From positions 1-10,447 of the forward strand of contig URUF01000065.1 of assembly GCA_900550955.1 (NCBI GenBank): 10,447 nt of DNA. The letters are read 5' to 3'. The stretch is from an uncultured Eubacteriales bacterium (GTDB lineage: Bacteria > Bacillota > Clostridia > Christensenellales > Aristaeellaceae). Positions 1 to 6,099 of the stretch are shown here, in pieces (position 1 is the first letter of the stretch; every line of letters starts with the position of its first letter). The position numbers were made by a program, and so were the translations under genes. The notes beneath the pieces are model-generated. The model searched no databases, was not told the DNA's origin, and was given only the letters and a program-made list of their open reading frames with translations.

Positions 1-1404
1 TCCTAACTCCAAATTCCTCTCGACAGATGCATTGGTAATCGTTACGTCTGCTGCGGTAACCATTCCGGAATCCAAGGACACTTTTATCTCATACTCTCCC
101 GGCTCTACATAGAATTCATATTTCCCTTCATCAAATGTATAGTTCGAAAGTTCTGTTGCGTCTCCCTTTTTGTGCAAGTACACCCATGTATCATCGGACA
201 CCTCGGTTCCATTTACCTTGCAGCTACCGGATATCTTATACACGTTTGTATTGATAACAACAGTATCGCTCGAACCATCCACGGTAAAGCCATAGTCTCC
301 TATACTTGGCATACAGTAATAATCAACACACTGGTAATCGCCGGTTGGCAGCACGATGCGTGATGTATAATCCCCAGACTCATCATCGTCCATATAGTAG
401 TAGTAAATGCTGCTCGTACCCTTATTTGCAAATTTAAGCCTCCGTTTCGGATATATCGATATCAACTCATCTTCTGCATCAAGCATTTTAATTTTTACAT
501 ATTTGTACGGCATCGTTAAATCTTTCACTACATTGGAATCGGTAACTGTCATCCTGCCAACCGATTTCCCGTTGTGCAAAAACTCATATTCACCGGCTAA
601 AACGTCAAATTTGAAACCGGATATATCATCCTCATCAAATTTTGGTGCCATAATTAATTTCTTGTAAACCACCTCATTTCTCATAACCAAAATCTCGTAA
701 TTTCGATACATGTCTTTTGGAATTTGAAGTCCTGCCATATCTAACAGCTCACCCTTACAGGAATACATCTCGTAATCCTTTGTCATCTCACCAAGTGACA
801 CTTCAATGGTATCAACTGTAGCATCTTCTATTTTTACATAATAAGTACCCGGCTTTAAATAGACGTTGTACGTATCAAATACGGAAAATGCCCAATAGCA
901 GTTATTTTCATCCTCGGTATCCTGGCGAAGCGGGCCCAGCACAGAAAAAACGCAGCCGTTATCAAGCTCAATCGTGTTTCCGGCGGAAAGCCAGGTAAGC
1001 GGCGCTTCGTATTCCTGCGCCGCCTCATATACGGGATGCGCTTCCAGGGAAGGCTCGCTGGAAAGCCTTCCGGCATAAACGGCCTTTACGGCGGGGCCGC
1101 CCTTGAGCAGCTTTTTTAGGCCGCCCACATGATCCTTGTCCGTATGGGTGATGATAACGCCGTCCAGGCATTCCACACCGCAGGCATCCAGCACGCGTTC
1201 CAGCTGGTCGTAGCTATCCTTGGAGCCGGTATCGATTAAATAGCGCTCATCGCCTAAAACCAGCAGCGCCGCGTCCGCCTTGCCCACGTTAAGGAACAGC
1301 GCCCCCATAGGCGTATCCGCGCCGGCAGGCGCATGCGGCGCAGCCAGCGCCAGAAGCAAAACAAGGGTCAGCGCAACCGTCAGCACACATACCAGGCGCT
1401 TCAT
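1..1404 (-). CDS. Chimeric ORF: exported MBL-fold N-terminal half fused in frame to GxY-repeat beta-sandwich segment (3' end outside window)
   Basis: The frame starts at ATG 1404-1402 behind GGAGGT (1416-1411, 6-nt spacing) and stays open for 468 codons to position 1. Residues 1-29 form a signal peptide (MKRL, hydrophobic core, Ala-rich end). Residues ~33-168 match the start of the ComEC-type metallo-beta-lactamase fold: LFLNVGKADAALL, the LIDTG strand, and the metal motif THTDKDHVGG (H87, D89, D91, H92). The fold stops after ENN (166-168), where family members usually continue with an SLVL-like strand, a GD motif and a later HHG motif; all of these are absent. From ~170 the protein is Tyr/Asp/Lys-rich with PGTY (185), AGEY (270), TGDY (354) and PGEY (435), resembling carboxypeptidase-regulatory-like or Cna-B-like repeats of surface proteins. 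That part uses ATA, TTA, AGA and CGA codons that are rare to its right. The lactamase half should be inactive. A natural fusion or an assembly chimera is possible; I lean to the latter. Confidence 0.75.
   Translation of the reverse strand, partial: MKRLVCVLTVALTLVLLLALAAPHAPAGADTPMGALFLNVGKADAALLVLGDERYLIDTGSKDSYDQLERVLDACGVECLDGVIITHTDKDHVGGLKKLLKGGPAVKAVYAGRLSSEPSLEAHPVYEAAQEYEAPLTWLSAGNTIELDNGCVFSVLGPLRQDTEDENNCYWAFSVFDTYNVYLKPGTYYVKIEDATVDTIEVSLGEMTKDYEMYSCKGELLDMAGLQIPKDMYRNYEILVMRNEVVYKKLIMAPKFDEDDISGFKFDVLAGEYEFLHNGKSVGRMTVTDSNVVKDLTMPYKYVKIKMLDAEDELISIYPKRRLKFANKGTSSIYYYYMDDDESGDYTSRIVLPTGDYQCVDYYCMPSIGDYGFTVDGSSDTVVINTNVYKISGSCKVNGTEVSDDTWVYLHKKGDATELSNYTFDEGKYEFYVEPGEYEIKVSLDSGMVTAADVTITNASVERNLELG
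885..905. other. Composition breakpoint / fusion junction
   Basis: To the right of this point the sequence is GC-rich with the codon use of the rest of the window. To the left it drops to about 35-47% GC and stays there to position 1. In the minus-strand protein the break falls at about residues 168-173, immediately after the ENNC of the lactamase-fold domain and before the AFSVFDTYNVYL of the repeat segment. No direct repeat, transposon end or tRNA marks the site. The exact base cannot be fixed without the parent sequences. Confidence 0.7.
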
Positions 1405-1453
1405 ACCGCCACCTCCATGCTTCTATTATAGCCCAAAGCGCCATACTTTTGAA
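1405..1453 (-). promoter_or_regulatory. Candidate sigma-A promoter and RBS of the MBL-fold gene
   Basis: On the minus strand a perfect TATAAT lies at 1430-1425. It is preceded, after a 17-bp spacer, by TTCAAA (1453-1448, four of six matches to TTGACA). Transcription would begin near 1418, giving a short leader that still contains the GGAGGT Shine-Dalgarno (1416-1411). The promoter faces away from the uppP promoter, so the 144-bp gap is a divergent control region. Confidence 0.6.
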
Positions 1454-1482
1454 GGGACGGTCTGTCTTAGGAAAGAAAAGCC

Positions 1483-1511
1483 GTGACATGGCGGGCAAAA
1501 TAGTGTATACT
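1483..1511 (+). promoter_or_regulatory. Sigma-A promoter of uppP
   Basis: GTGACA (1483-1488, five of six matches to TTGACA), a 17-bp spacer and TATACT (1506-1511, five of six matches to TATAAT) make a strong housekeeping promoter. The predicted transcript starts near 1518, about 30 nt before the uppP ATG, leaving room only for the ribosome binding site. Confidence 0.7.
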
Positions 1512-1548
1512 GCCACTGTATTTGGACAAGGGAAGGGAGAGCGTTGCA

Positions 1549-2406
1549 ATGAACGTGATTCAGGCGGCATTTTTGGGCCTGGTACAGGGGCTGGCGGAGT
1601 TTTTGCCCATTTCCTCCAGCGGGCATTTAAACCTTTTGCAGGCGCTGTTTGGCATCAACATGGAGCATCAGCTGCTGTTTAACATCCTGCTGCATGTGGG
1701 CACGCTGACGGCTGTGGCCGTGGTGTTTTGGAAGGATTGGGTAGAGATGATCCTTCATCCCATCAAGAACAGGACGCTGCTGCTACTGGTTATCGCCTCG
1801 CTGCCCGCGCTGGCGGCCAAGGTGATTTTTGACGAACCGCTGGATTATGTGGAAACGCATAACGACCTGCTGGGCGTGTGCTTCCTGCTTACCGGCCTAA
1901 TGCTTTTGCTTACGCAGTGGCTGTCGCAGCGCAATGCGCAGCGCGGCGTGGGAAAGCACGAGGTGGGCGTTGTGGAGGCGCTTGTAATGGGCTGCTTGCA
2001 GGCCGTGGGCATGCTGCCGGGCGTAAGCCGCAGCGGCAGCACCATTTTTGGCGGCGTGACAGCCCGGCTGGACCGTCAGGCGGCAGCCAAATTCAGCTTC
2101 ATGATGAGCGCTCCCGCGATTGTGGGCGGATTGCTAAGCGAAGGCATGGCCGTGATGAAGGAGGGAATCAGCATTGGCGGCGATTTGCCCGCCATCGCCA
2201 TTGGCATGGTGGTTGCGGGCCTGAGCGGCTATTTCGCCATCCGTTTCTTCCTTAAGCTGATCAGCAAGGCAACGTTGAATTGGTTTGCGCTGTATGTGAT
2301 TGTACTGGGCATCATGGTTATTATATTGCAGATGACGGGCGTAATGGCCGACGCGCCCGTGGAAACGGCCAATGCCGTTGCCTGCGCGCGTGTGCTGATT
2401 GGGTAA
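1549..2406 (+). CDS. uppP: Undecaprenyl-diphosphatase UppP (BacA family)
   Basis: This integral membrane enzyme removes a phosphate from undecaprenyl diphosphate, regenerating the lipid carrier used for peptidoglycan, teichoic acid and capsule export; extra copies are known to raise bacitracin tolerance. The 285-aa product has both family signatures: GLVQGLAEFLPISSSGHL at residues 10-27, with catalytic-region E17, the Ser run and H26, and QAVGMLPGVSRSGST at 151-165 with the conserved Arg R161. Several hydrophobic helices fill the rest, as expected for a polytopic protein of this usual length. ATG 1549 is preferred over the in-frame TTG at 1522 because GGAAGGGAG (1531-1539) sits at proper spacing before it and homology begins at MNVIQAAFLG. 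A promoter lies directly upstream and a hairpin follows 21 bases after the stop. It shares its direction with the downstream AlkZ-like gene. Confidence 0.96.
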   Translation: MNVIQAAFLGLVQGLAEFLPISSSGHLNLLQALFGINMEHQLLFNILLHVGTLTAVAVVFWKDWVEMILHPIKNRTLLLLVIASLPALAAKVIFDEPLDYVETHNDLLGVCFLLTGLMLLLTQWLSQRNAQRGVGKHEVGVVEALVMGCLQAVGMLPGVSRSGSTIFGGVTARLDRQAAAKFSFMMSAPAIVGGLLSEGMAVMKEGISIGGDLPAIAIGMVVAGLSGYFAIRFFLKLISKATLNWFALYVIVLGIMVIILQMTGVMADAPVETANAVACARVLIG

Positions 2407-2421
2407 CGGAAACAGGCATAC

Positions 2422-2463
2422 AAAAAAAGCGCCGCCGCATTGTTGCTTGCGGCGGCGCTCTTT
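2422..2463 (+). terminator. GC-rich hairpin after uppP (terminator or attenuator, strand-asymmetric)
   Basis: A perfect 12-bp stem (AGCGCCGCCGCA at 2428-2439 with its complement at 2448-2459) closes an 8-nt loop. On the plus strand only CTTTC follows, a weak U-tract, while a run of seven A precedes the stem. On the minus strand the same hairpin would be followed by seven U. For uppP it may therefore stop only part of the transcripts, leaving read-through into the next gene, whose RBS starts 12 bases after the stem. Confidence 0.7.
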
Positions 2464-2482
2464 CAATGAAAGGGAGAACGGC

Positions 2483-3508
2483 ATGGACGGCTACCTGCGC
2501 AAGGCGCATATTTTGGCTGGCCAGTATTTGACTGCGCCGGCTAGCTGCCGTGAGGTTTGCCATGATTTAAACGGCATTCAGGCGCAGCTAGCCTCCGCGG
2601 CGGAGCATGCGCTGCGCATACGCGCCACGGACTTGCCCGATGAACTGGGCGCAGGCTTTGGAAAAAGCTGGACGCTTAGGGGCGCCATGCACCTGTTTGC
2701 ACTGGAGGATTTGCCGCTGTTCCTGCACAAGGGGCGCAAGCGCGCCCTCCGGCCAGTGGATGAGATGGCGGAGGATGAATACATCACGCTGGAACGCAAG
2801 CAGCTGTTTGCATCCGCCATACTGGAGGCTATTGGCATGGGCGTGGAAAGCCGGGACGCGCTTAGGGCCTATTGCGCGCAGCAGGGTATGACCGGGCAAG
2901 AGGCGCAAAGCGTGTTCAATAGCTGGGGCGGCACAATTCGCTGCCTGGCCGAGGAAGGCAGGCTATGCTACCGGCCCTGCCGGGAAAAGGCGTTTCAGCT
3001 CTGCCCGCCGTTTGAGCCCATGGAGGCGGAAGCGGCGGAGCTGGAAATGGCGCGCCGGTATTTTACAAATTACGGCCCGGCAACGCTAAGGGACGCGGCC
3101 TATTTTTTCGGTTCTACGCAAAAGCGGGCGCGCGCCTGGCTGGATGCGCTGCCGGTGAAGGCCGCGTGTATTGAAGGGCGCGAGTGCTTTTGGATTGACA
3201 GGGGGCAAACGCGCTATGCCGATATTCCCGATTGCCTGCTGCTGGCAGGGTTTGACCAGCTTATGCTGGGCTATGAGAAGAAGGACAGCCCCTTCCTGCC
3301 GGAGGAATACCTGCGCGGCATTTTTAGCCTAGCAGGCATGGTTTCGCCCGCGATTTTGCTGCATGGCAGCGTGGCGGGGCGCTGGAAGAAAACTGGCGGC
3401 AGGGTGGAGCTGACCGCCTTTCGCACGCTCAAGCCCACCGAGCAAAGGAAGGTGCTTGGGGCCGTGGAGCGCACGTTTGACGATGTGAAAGCCGTGGTTT
3501 GGGCATGA
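2483..3508 (+). CDS. AlkZ-like winged-helix DNA glycosylase homologue (HTH_42 family)
   Basis: The 341-aa product matches the family of tandem winged-helix proteins that includes Streptomyces AlkZ and E. coli YcaQ, glycosylases that unhook DNA interstrand crosslinks or excise bulky alkylated bases. Seen here are the catalytic-type Q-x-Q (Q33-A-Q35 within LNGIQAQLA), WTLRGAMH at 63-70, a winged-helix segment around 190-225 (YGPATLRDAAYFFG), and the C-terminal LLAGFDQLMLGY (253-264) and LHGSVAGRW (293-301), all landmarks of the family. The Q-x-Q form is that of AlkZ; YcaQ-type members carry Q-x-D. The start is ATG 2483 with AAAGGGAG (2469-2476) ahead; an upstream in-frame TTG at 2399 would run the protein through the hairpin and is rejected. 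The gene follows uppP and converges on asnS. The family is clear, but the lesion it acts on cannot be read from sequence. Confidence 0.85.
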   Translation: MDGYLRKAHILAGQYLTAPASCREVCHDLNGIQAQLASAAEHALRIRATDLPDELGAGFGKSWTLRGAMHLFALEDLPLFLHKGRKRALRPVDEMAEDEYITLERKQLFASAILEAIGMGVESRDALRAYCAQQGMTGQEAQSVFNSWGGTIRCLAEEGRLCYRPCREKAFQLCPPFEPMEAEAAELEMARRYFTNYGPATLRDAAYFFGSTQKRARAWLDALPVKAACIEGRECFWIDRGQTRYADIPDCLLLAGFDQLMLGYEKKDSPFLPEEYLRGIFSLAGMVSPAILLHGSVAGRWKKTGGRVELTAFRTLKPTEQRKVLGAVERTFDDVKAVVWA

Positions 3509-3611
3509 GGCAAAACGGAAGCCGTTCCCGGTTCCCATCCCAGCAGGGAGGAAAGAAGGGCCCTGGTTTTCCGGCAAAGAACCGCTAAGCGGCGGCTCAG
3601 CCGCAAATGAA
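3509..3611. other. Intergenic spacer with two small tandem hairpins
   Basis: Between the AlkZ-like stop and the terminator lie about 100 bases with no credible frame. Two short inverted repeats sit side by side: CCGC-TAA-GCGG (3582-3592) and GCGGC-TCA-GCCGC (about 3592-3604). They may be weak transcript-end structures. I see no RNA gene here. Confidence 0.35.
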
Positions 3612-3659
3612 AAGGCGCTATGCAATCTAACGAAGCGTGCATAGCGCCTTCCCTTTTTC
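3612..3659. terminator. Bidirectional Rho-independent terminator between convergent genes
   Basis: A perfect 13-bp stem pairs AAGGCGCTATGCA (3612-3624) with its complement (3638-3650) around a 13-nt loop. On the plus strand CCCTTTTT follows (3651-3658), ending the AlkZ-like transcript. On the minus strand the stem is followed by TTTTCATTT (complement of 3605-3613), ending the asnS operon. Both neighbouring genes point toward it. Confidence 0.85.
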
Positions 3660-3699
3660 GCCAACCCGGCGGAATTAGGCTTTGCGTATAGCCTTCACA

Positions 3700-5094
3700 T
3701 CAGTATTCCGCGCTGCCGGTGGTGCGGGGGAAGGGCAGCACGTCGCGGATGTTCTGCATGCCCGTAAGGTACATGACCAAACGCTCAAAGCCCAGGCCAA
3801 AACCTGCGTGCGGTGTGGAGCCGTAGCGGCGGGTATCCAGGTAGAAGGAATAGTCCTCTTCGCGCATGCCCAGCTCCCGAATACGGCTGGTTAGAACATC
3901 CAGGCGTTCCTCGCGCTGGCTGCCGCCAATCAGCTCGCCCACGCCGGGCACCAGCAAATCCACCGCGGCAACGGTTTTTTGGTCGTCGTTCATGCGCATG
4001 TAGAAGGCTTTGATCTCCTTGGGATAGTTATACACAAACACGGGGCGGCCAAAATGCTTTTCGCTCAGGTAGCGCTCATGCTCGGTTTGCAAATCCACGC
4101 CCCATTCCACGGGGTAATCGAACTTTTGTCCGCAGGATTTAAGGATATCAATGGCCTCGGTGTAGGTGCAACGGGCAAAATCACTGTTGACGATCGCGTT
4201 CAGCCTGTCGATAAGGCCCTTCTCCACAAAGCTGTTGAGGAAGGCCATTTCCTCCGGCGCTTCAGCCAGTATGCGGCCAATCACGTACTTGAGCATGTCC
4301 TCTGCCAGGGCCATATCGTCAAACAGGTCGGCAAAGGCAATTTCCGGCTCCACCATCCAAAACTCGGCGGCGTGGCGCGGGGTATAGCTTTTTTCAGCGC
4401 GGAAGGTGGGGCCGAAGGTATATACGTTGCGGAAAGCCATGCAGTAGGTTTCCACGTTTAACTGGCCGCTCACGGTAAGGCTGGCCTGCTTGCCGAAGAA
4501 ATCCTGGCCGTAGTCCGGCTGGCCGTCAGGGGTCATGGGCAGCTTGTCCAAGGGCAGGGTGGTTACCTGGAACATCTCGCCCGCGCCTTCGCAATCGCTA
4601 GTGGTGATGATGGGCGTGTGCACGTACACAAAGCCGCGCTCCGCGAAGAAGGCGTGCAGGAACTGCGCCGCCAGCGAGCGGATGCGGAACACGGCGTAAA
4701 AGGTATTGGTGCGGGGCCTGAGGTGTGCGATGGTGCGCAGGAACTCGAAGGTGTGGCGCTTCTTTTGCAGCGGATATTCCGGCGCGCACATGCCCAATAC
4801 CTCTACCTTGGCGGCCTTGATTTCAAAGGGCTGCTTCATGCCGGGGGTGAGCACCAGCTCGCCGGTGGCGCGGATGGCGCTGCCCAGCGTGATCTTCACC
4901 GCGTCCGAAAAACTCTCCGTAAGGCCGTCCTCCAGCACAATTTGCAGGTTCTTGAAGAACGTGCCGTCGTTTAGTTCAATAAAGCCGAAGGCTTTGCTGT
5001 CGCGCACGGTGCGCACCCAGCCCGAAACCGTGCATTCCTTTATGCCTTCTGTGAGGTTCGCGTGGAAAAGATCCCGAATGCTCATATCCACCAT
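3700..5094 (-). CDS. asnS: Asparagine--tRNA ligase
   Basis: This cytoplasmic class IIb synthetase joins Asn to tRNA-Asn. The 464-aa product has the usual length and architecture: an N-terminal OB-fold anticodon-binding domain (about 20-105, VSGWVRTVRDSKAFGFIELN), then the catalytic core with the motif 1 region (VHTPIITTSDCEGAGEMF, 158-175), SGQLN (209-213), motif 2 (FRAEKSYTPRHAAEFWMVEPE, 231-251) and motif 3 (GFGLGFERLVMYLTGMQNIR, 431-450). YPKEIKAFYMRMN (357-369) and the PFPRT ending favour AsnRS over the related AspRS. GGAGG (5106-5102) lies 7 nt before ATG 5094; the internal ATG at residue 4 would be 16 nt away and is less likely. It is the last gene of the operon, 38 nt after the ROK stop, and ends 50 nt before the shared terminator. 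The gap shows no obvious promoter of its own. Confidence 0.97.
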   Translation of the reverse strand: MVDMSIRDLFHANLTEGIKECTVSGWVRTVRDSKAFGFIELNDGTFFKNLQIVLEDGLTESFSDAVKITLGSAIRATGELVLTPGMKQPFEIKAAKVEVLGMCAPEYPLQKKRHTFEFLRTIAHLRPRTNTFYAVFRIRSLAAQFLHAFFAERGFVYVHTPIITTSDCEGAGEMFQVTTLPLDKLPMTPDGQPDYGQDFFGKQASLTVSGQLNVETYCMAFRNVYTFGPTFRAEKSYTPRHAAEFWMVEPEIAFADLFDDMALAEDMLKYVIGRILAEAPEEMAFLNSFVEKGLIDRLNAIVNSDFARCTYTEAIDILKSCGQKFDYPVEWGVDLQTEHERYLSEKHFGRPVFVYNYPKEIKAFYMRMNDDQKTVAAVDLLVPGVGELIGGSQREERLDVLTSRIRELGMREEDYSFYLDTRRYGSTPHAGFGLGFERLVMYLTGMQNIRDVLPFPRTTGSAEY

Positions 5095-5132
5095 GGATAG
5101 GCCTCCTTCATTCGTCTATGTTATGAGCCGGT

Positions 5133-6086
5133 TTAGAGGGTGCGGCGGCCCAGCATCGCCGCGCCGATCATACCCGCGTCCGCGCCCAGCCGGGCGATTT
5201 CCACACGGGAATAGGGAAGCGTTTTGAACAGCAGGTAACGGGGAATGCGCTCGCGCACGGCGTTAAGCAGGAAATCCCCGGCCTTGCTTACGCCGCCGCC
5301 CAGAACGATCATCTCCGGGTCCAGGAAGGCGATAATGGTATAAATGGCCTTGCACAGGTAATCCACATAGTGGTTGAAAACCTTCATGGCCACGTCGTCC
5401 AGCTCCTTGGCGGCGTCAAACACCATTTTGGCGGTCAGCTTGCTCACATCGCCGCCGCATAGGTCGTACATGAGGCTGTCAGGGTGCTGTAACACCATCT
5501 GCTTGCCCATGCGGATAATGGCCGTGGCGCTACAATAGCGCTCCAGGCAGCCGTAGTTGCCGCAGGAGCACGGCTCCCCGCCGATATCCATGGGGATGTG
5601 GCCAATTTCGCTGCCTACGCCGTGGAAGCCGCTCCAGGGACGGCCGCCGATTACAATACCGCCGCCCACGCCCGTGCCCAGCGTCATGAACACGCTGGAG
5701 TGGCAGCCGGCGCTCACGCCGCAGATGCTTTCGGCAAAGCCGGCGACGGTTGCGTCGTTATCGATGAATACAGGCTTGTTGAGATACTTTTGCAGCTCGG
5801 CGCGCAGGGGCACGTCGCTCCAGCCCAGGTTGGTGCAGAAGATCACGTTGCCGGTTTTTTCATCGGCCACGCCGGGAATGCCCACGCCGATGGAAGCCAC
5901 ATCCTTTTCGGTATAGCCGCCCTGCTGCATTACGGCAAGCATGCACTGGCCCATATCGCGGATGATGTCCTCATAGGGGCGGCCCGCAAGCGTTGGGGTT
6001 TCGCCCTGTTGCAGGATGACGCCGTTTTCATCCACAACGCCGATTTTGATACCGGTTCCGCCCAGATCAATGCCGATATATACCAT
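5133..6086 (-). CDS. ROK-family glucokinase
   Basis: The likely reaction is ATP-dependent phosphorylation of glucose to glucose 6-phosphate in the cytoplasm, as in Gram-positive GlcK. The 317-aa product has the ASKHA phosphate loop DLGGTGIKIG (7-16), the catalytic-base segment DNDATVAG (109-116), GTGVGGG (137-143), the sugar-binding EIGH (160-163) and the ROK zinc motif CSCGNYGCLE (173-182), with C173, C175, C180 and H163 as probable ligands. It has no N-terminal DNA-binding domain, so it is a kinase rather than a ROK repressor. ATG 6086 is chosen because AAGGAGG (6100-6094) precedes it by 7 nt and the fold begins at once with MVYIGIDLGG; a longer reading from 6131 overlaps hprK. Only 13 nt separate it from the hprK stop, with the RBS touching that stop, so translation is probably coupled. 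Another hexose or N-acylhexosamine substrate is possible. Confidence 0.92.
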   Translation of the reverse strand: MVYIGIDLGGTGIKIGVVDENGVILQQGETPTLAGRPYEDIIRDMGQCMLAVMQQGGYTEKDVASIGVGIPGVADEKTGNVIFCTNLGWSDVPLRAELQKYLNKPVFIDNDATVAGFAESICGVSAGCHSSVFMTLGTGVGGGIVIGGRPWSGFHGVGSEIGHIPMDIGGEPCSCGNYGCLERYCSATAIIRMGKQMVLQHPDSLMYDLCGGDVSKLTAKMVFDAAKELDDVAMKVFNHYVDYLCKAIYTIIAFLDPEMIVLGGGVSKAGDFLLNAVRERIPRYLLFKTLPYSRVEIARLGADAGMIGAAMLGRRTL

Positions 6087-6099
6087 GGAACAGCCTCCT

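Noticed and set aside
1..880. A phage or plasmid island at the left edge because of the low GC
   Set aside because: There is no integrase, transposase, att-like repeat or tRNA near the breakpoint, only a single repeat-protein frame. A fusion or assembly junction explains it with fewer assumptions.
855..1076. A 73-codon minus-strand frame within the fusion gene
   Set aside because: It is a shifted shadow of the long frame 1404-1; the long frame carries the signal peptide, the metal motif and the repeats.
1522..1548. An upstream TTG start for uppP adding nine residues
   Set aside because: The added residues encode the Shine-Dalgarno itself, and the conserved N-terminus starts at the ATG at 1549.
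3582..3604. Tandem small hairpins considered as a CRISPR or REP array
   Set aside because: There are only two, of different sequence and with no spacers, so they are at most local RNA structure.
3979..4461. A 160-codon plus-strand frame, and others at 4618-5227
   Set aside because: These are antisense to asnS, which matches its family end to end.
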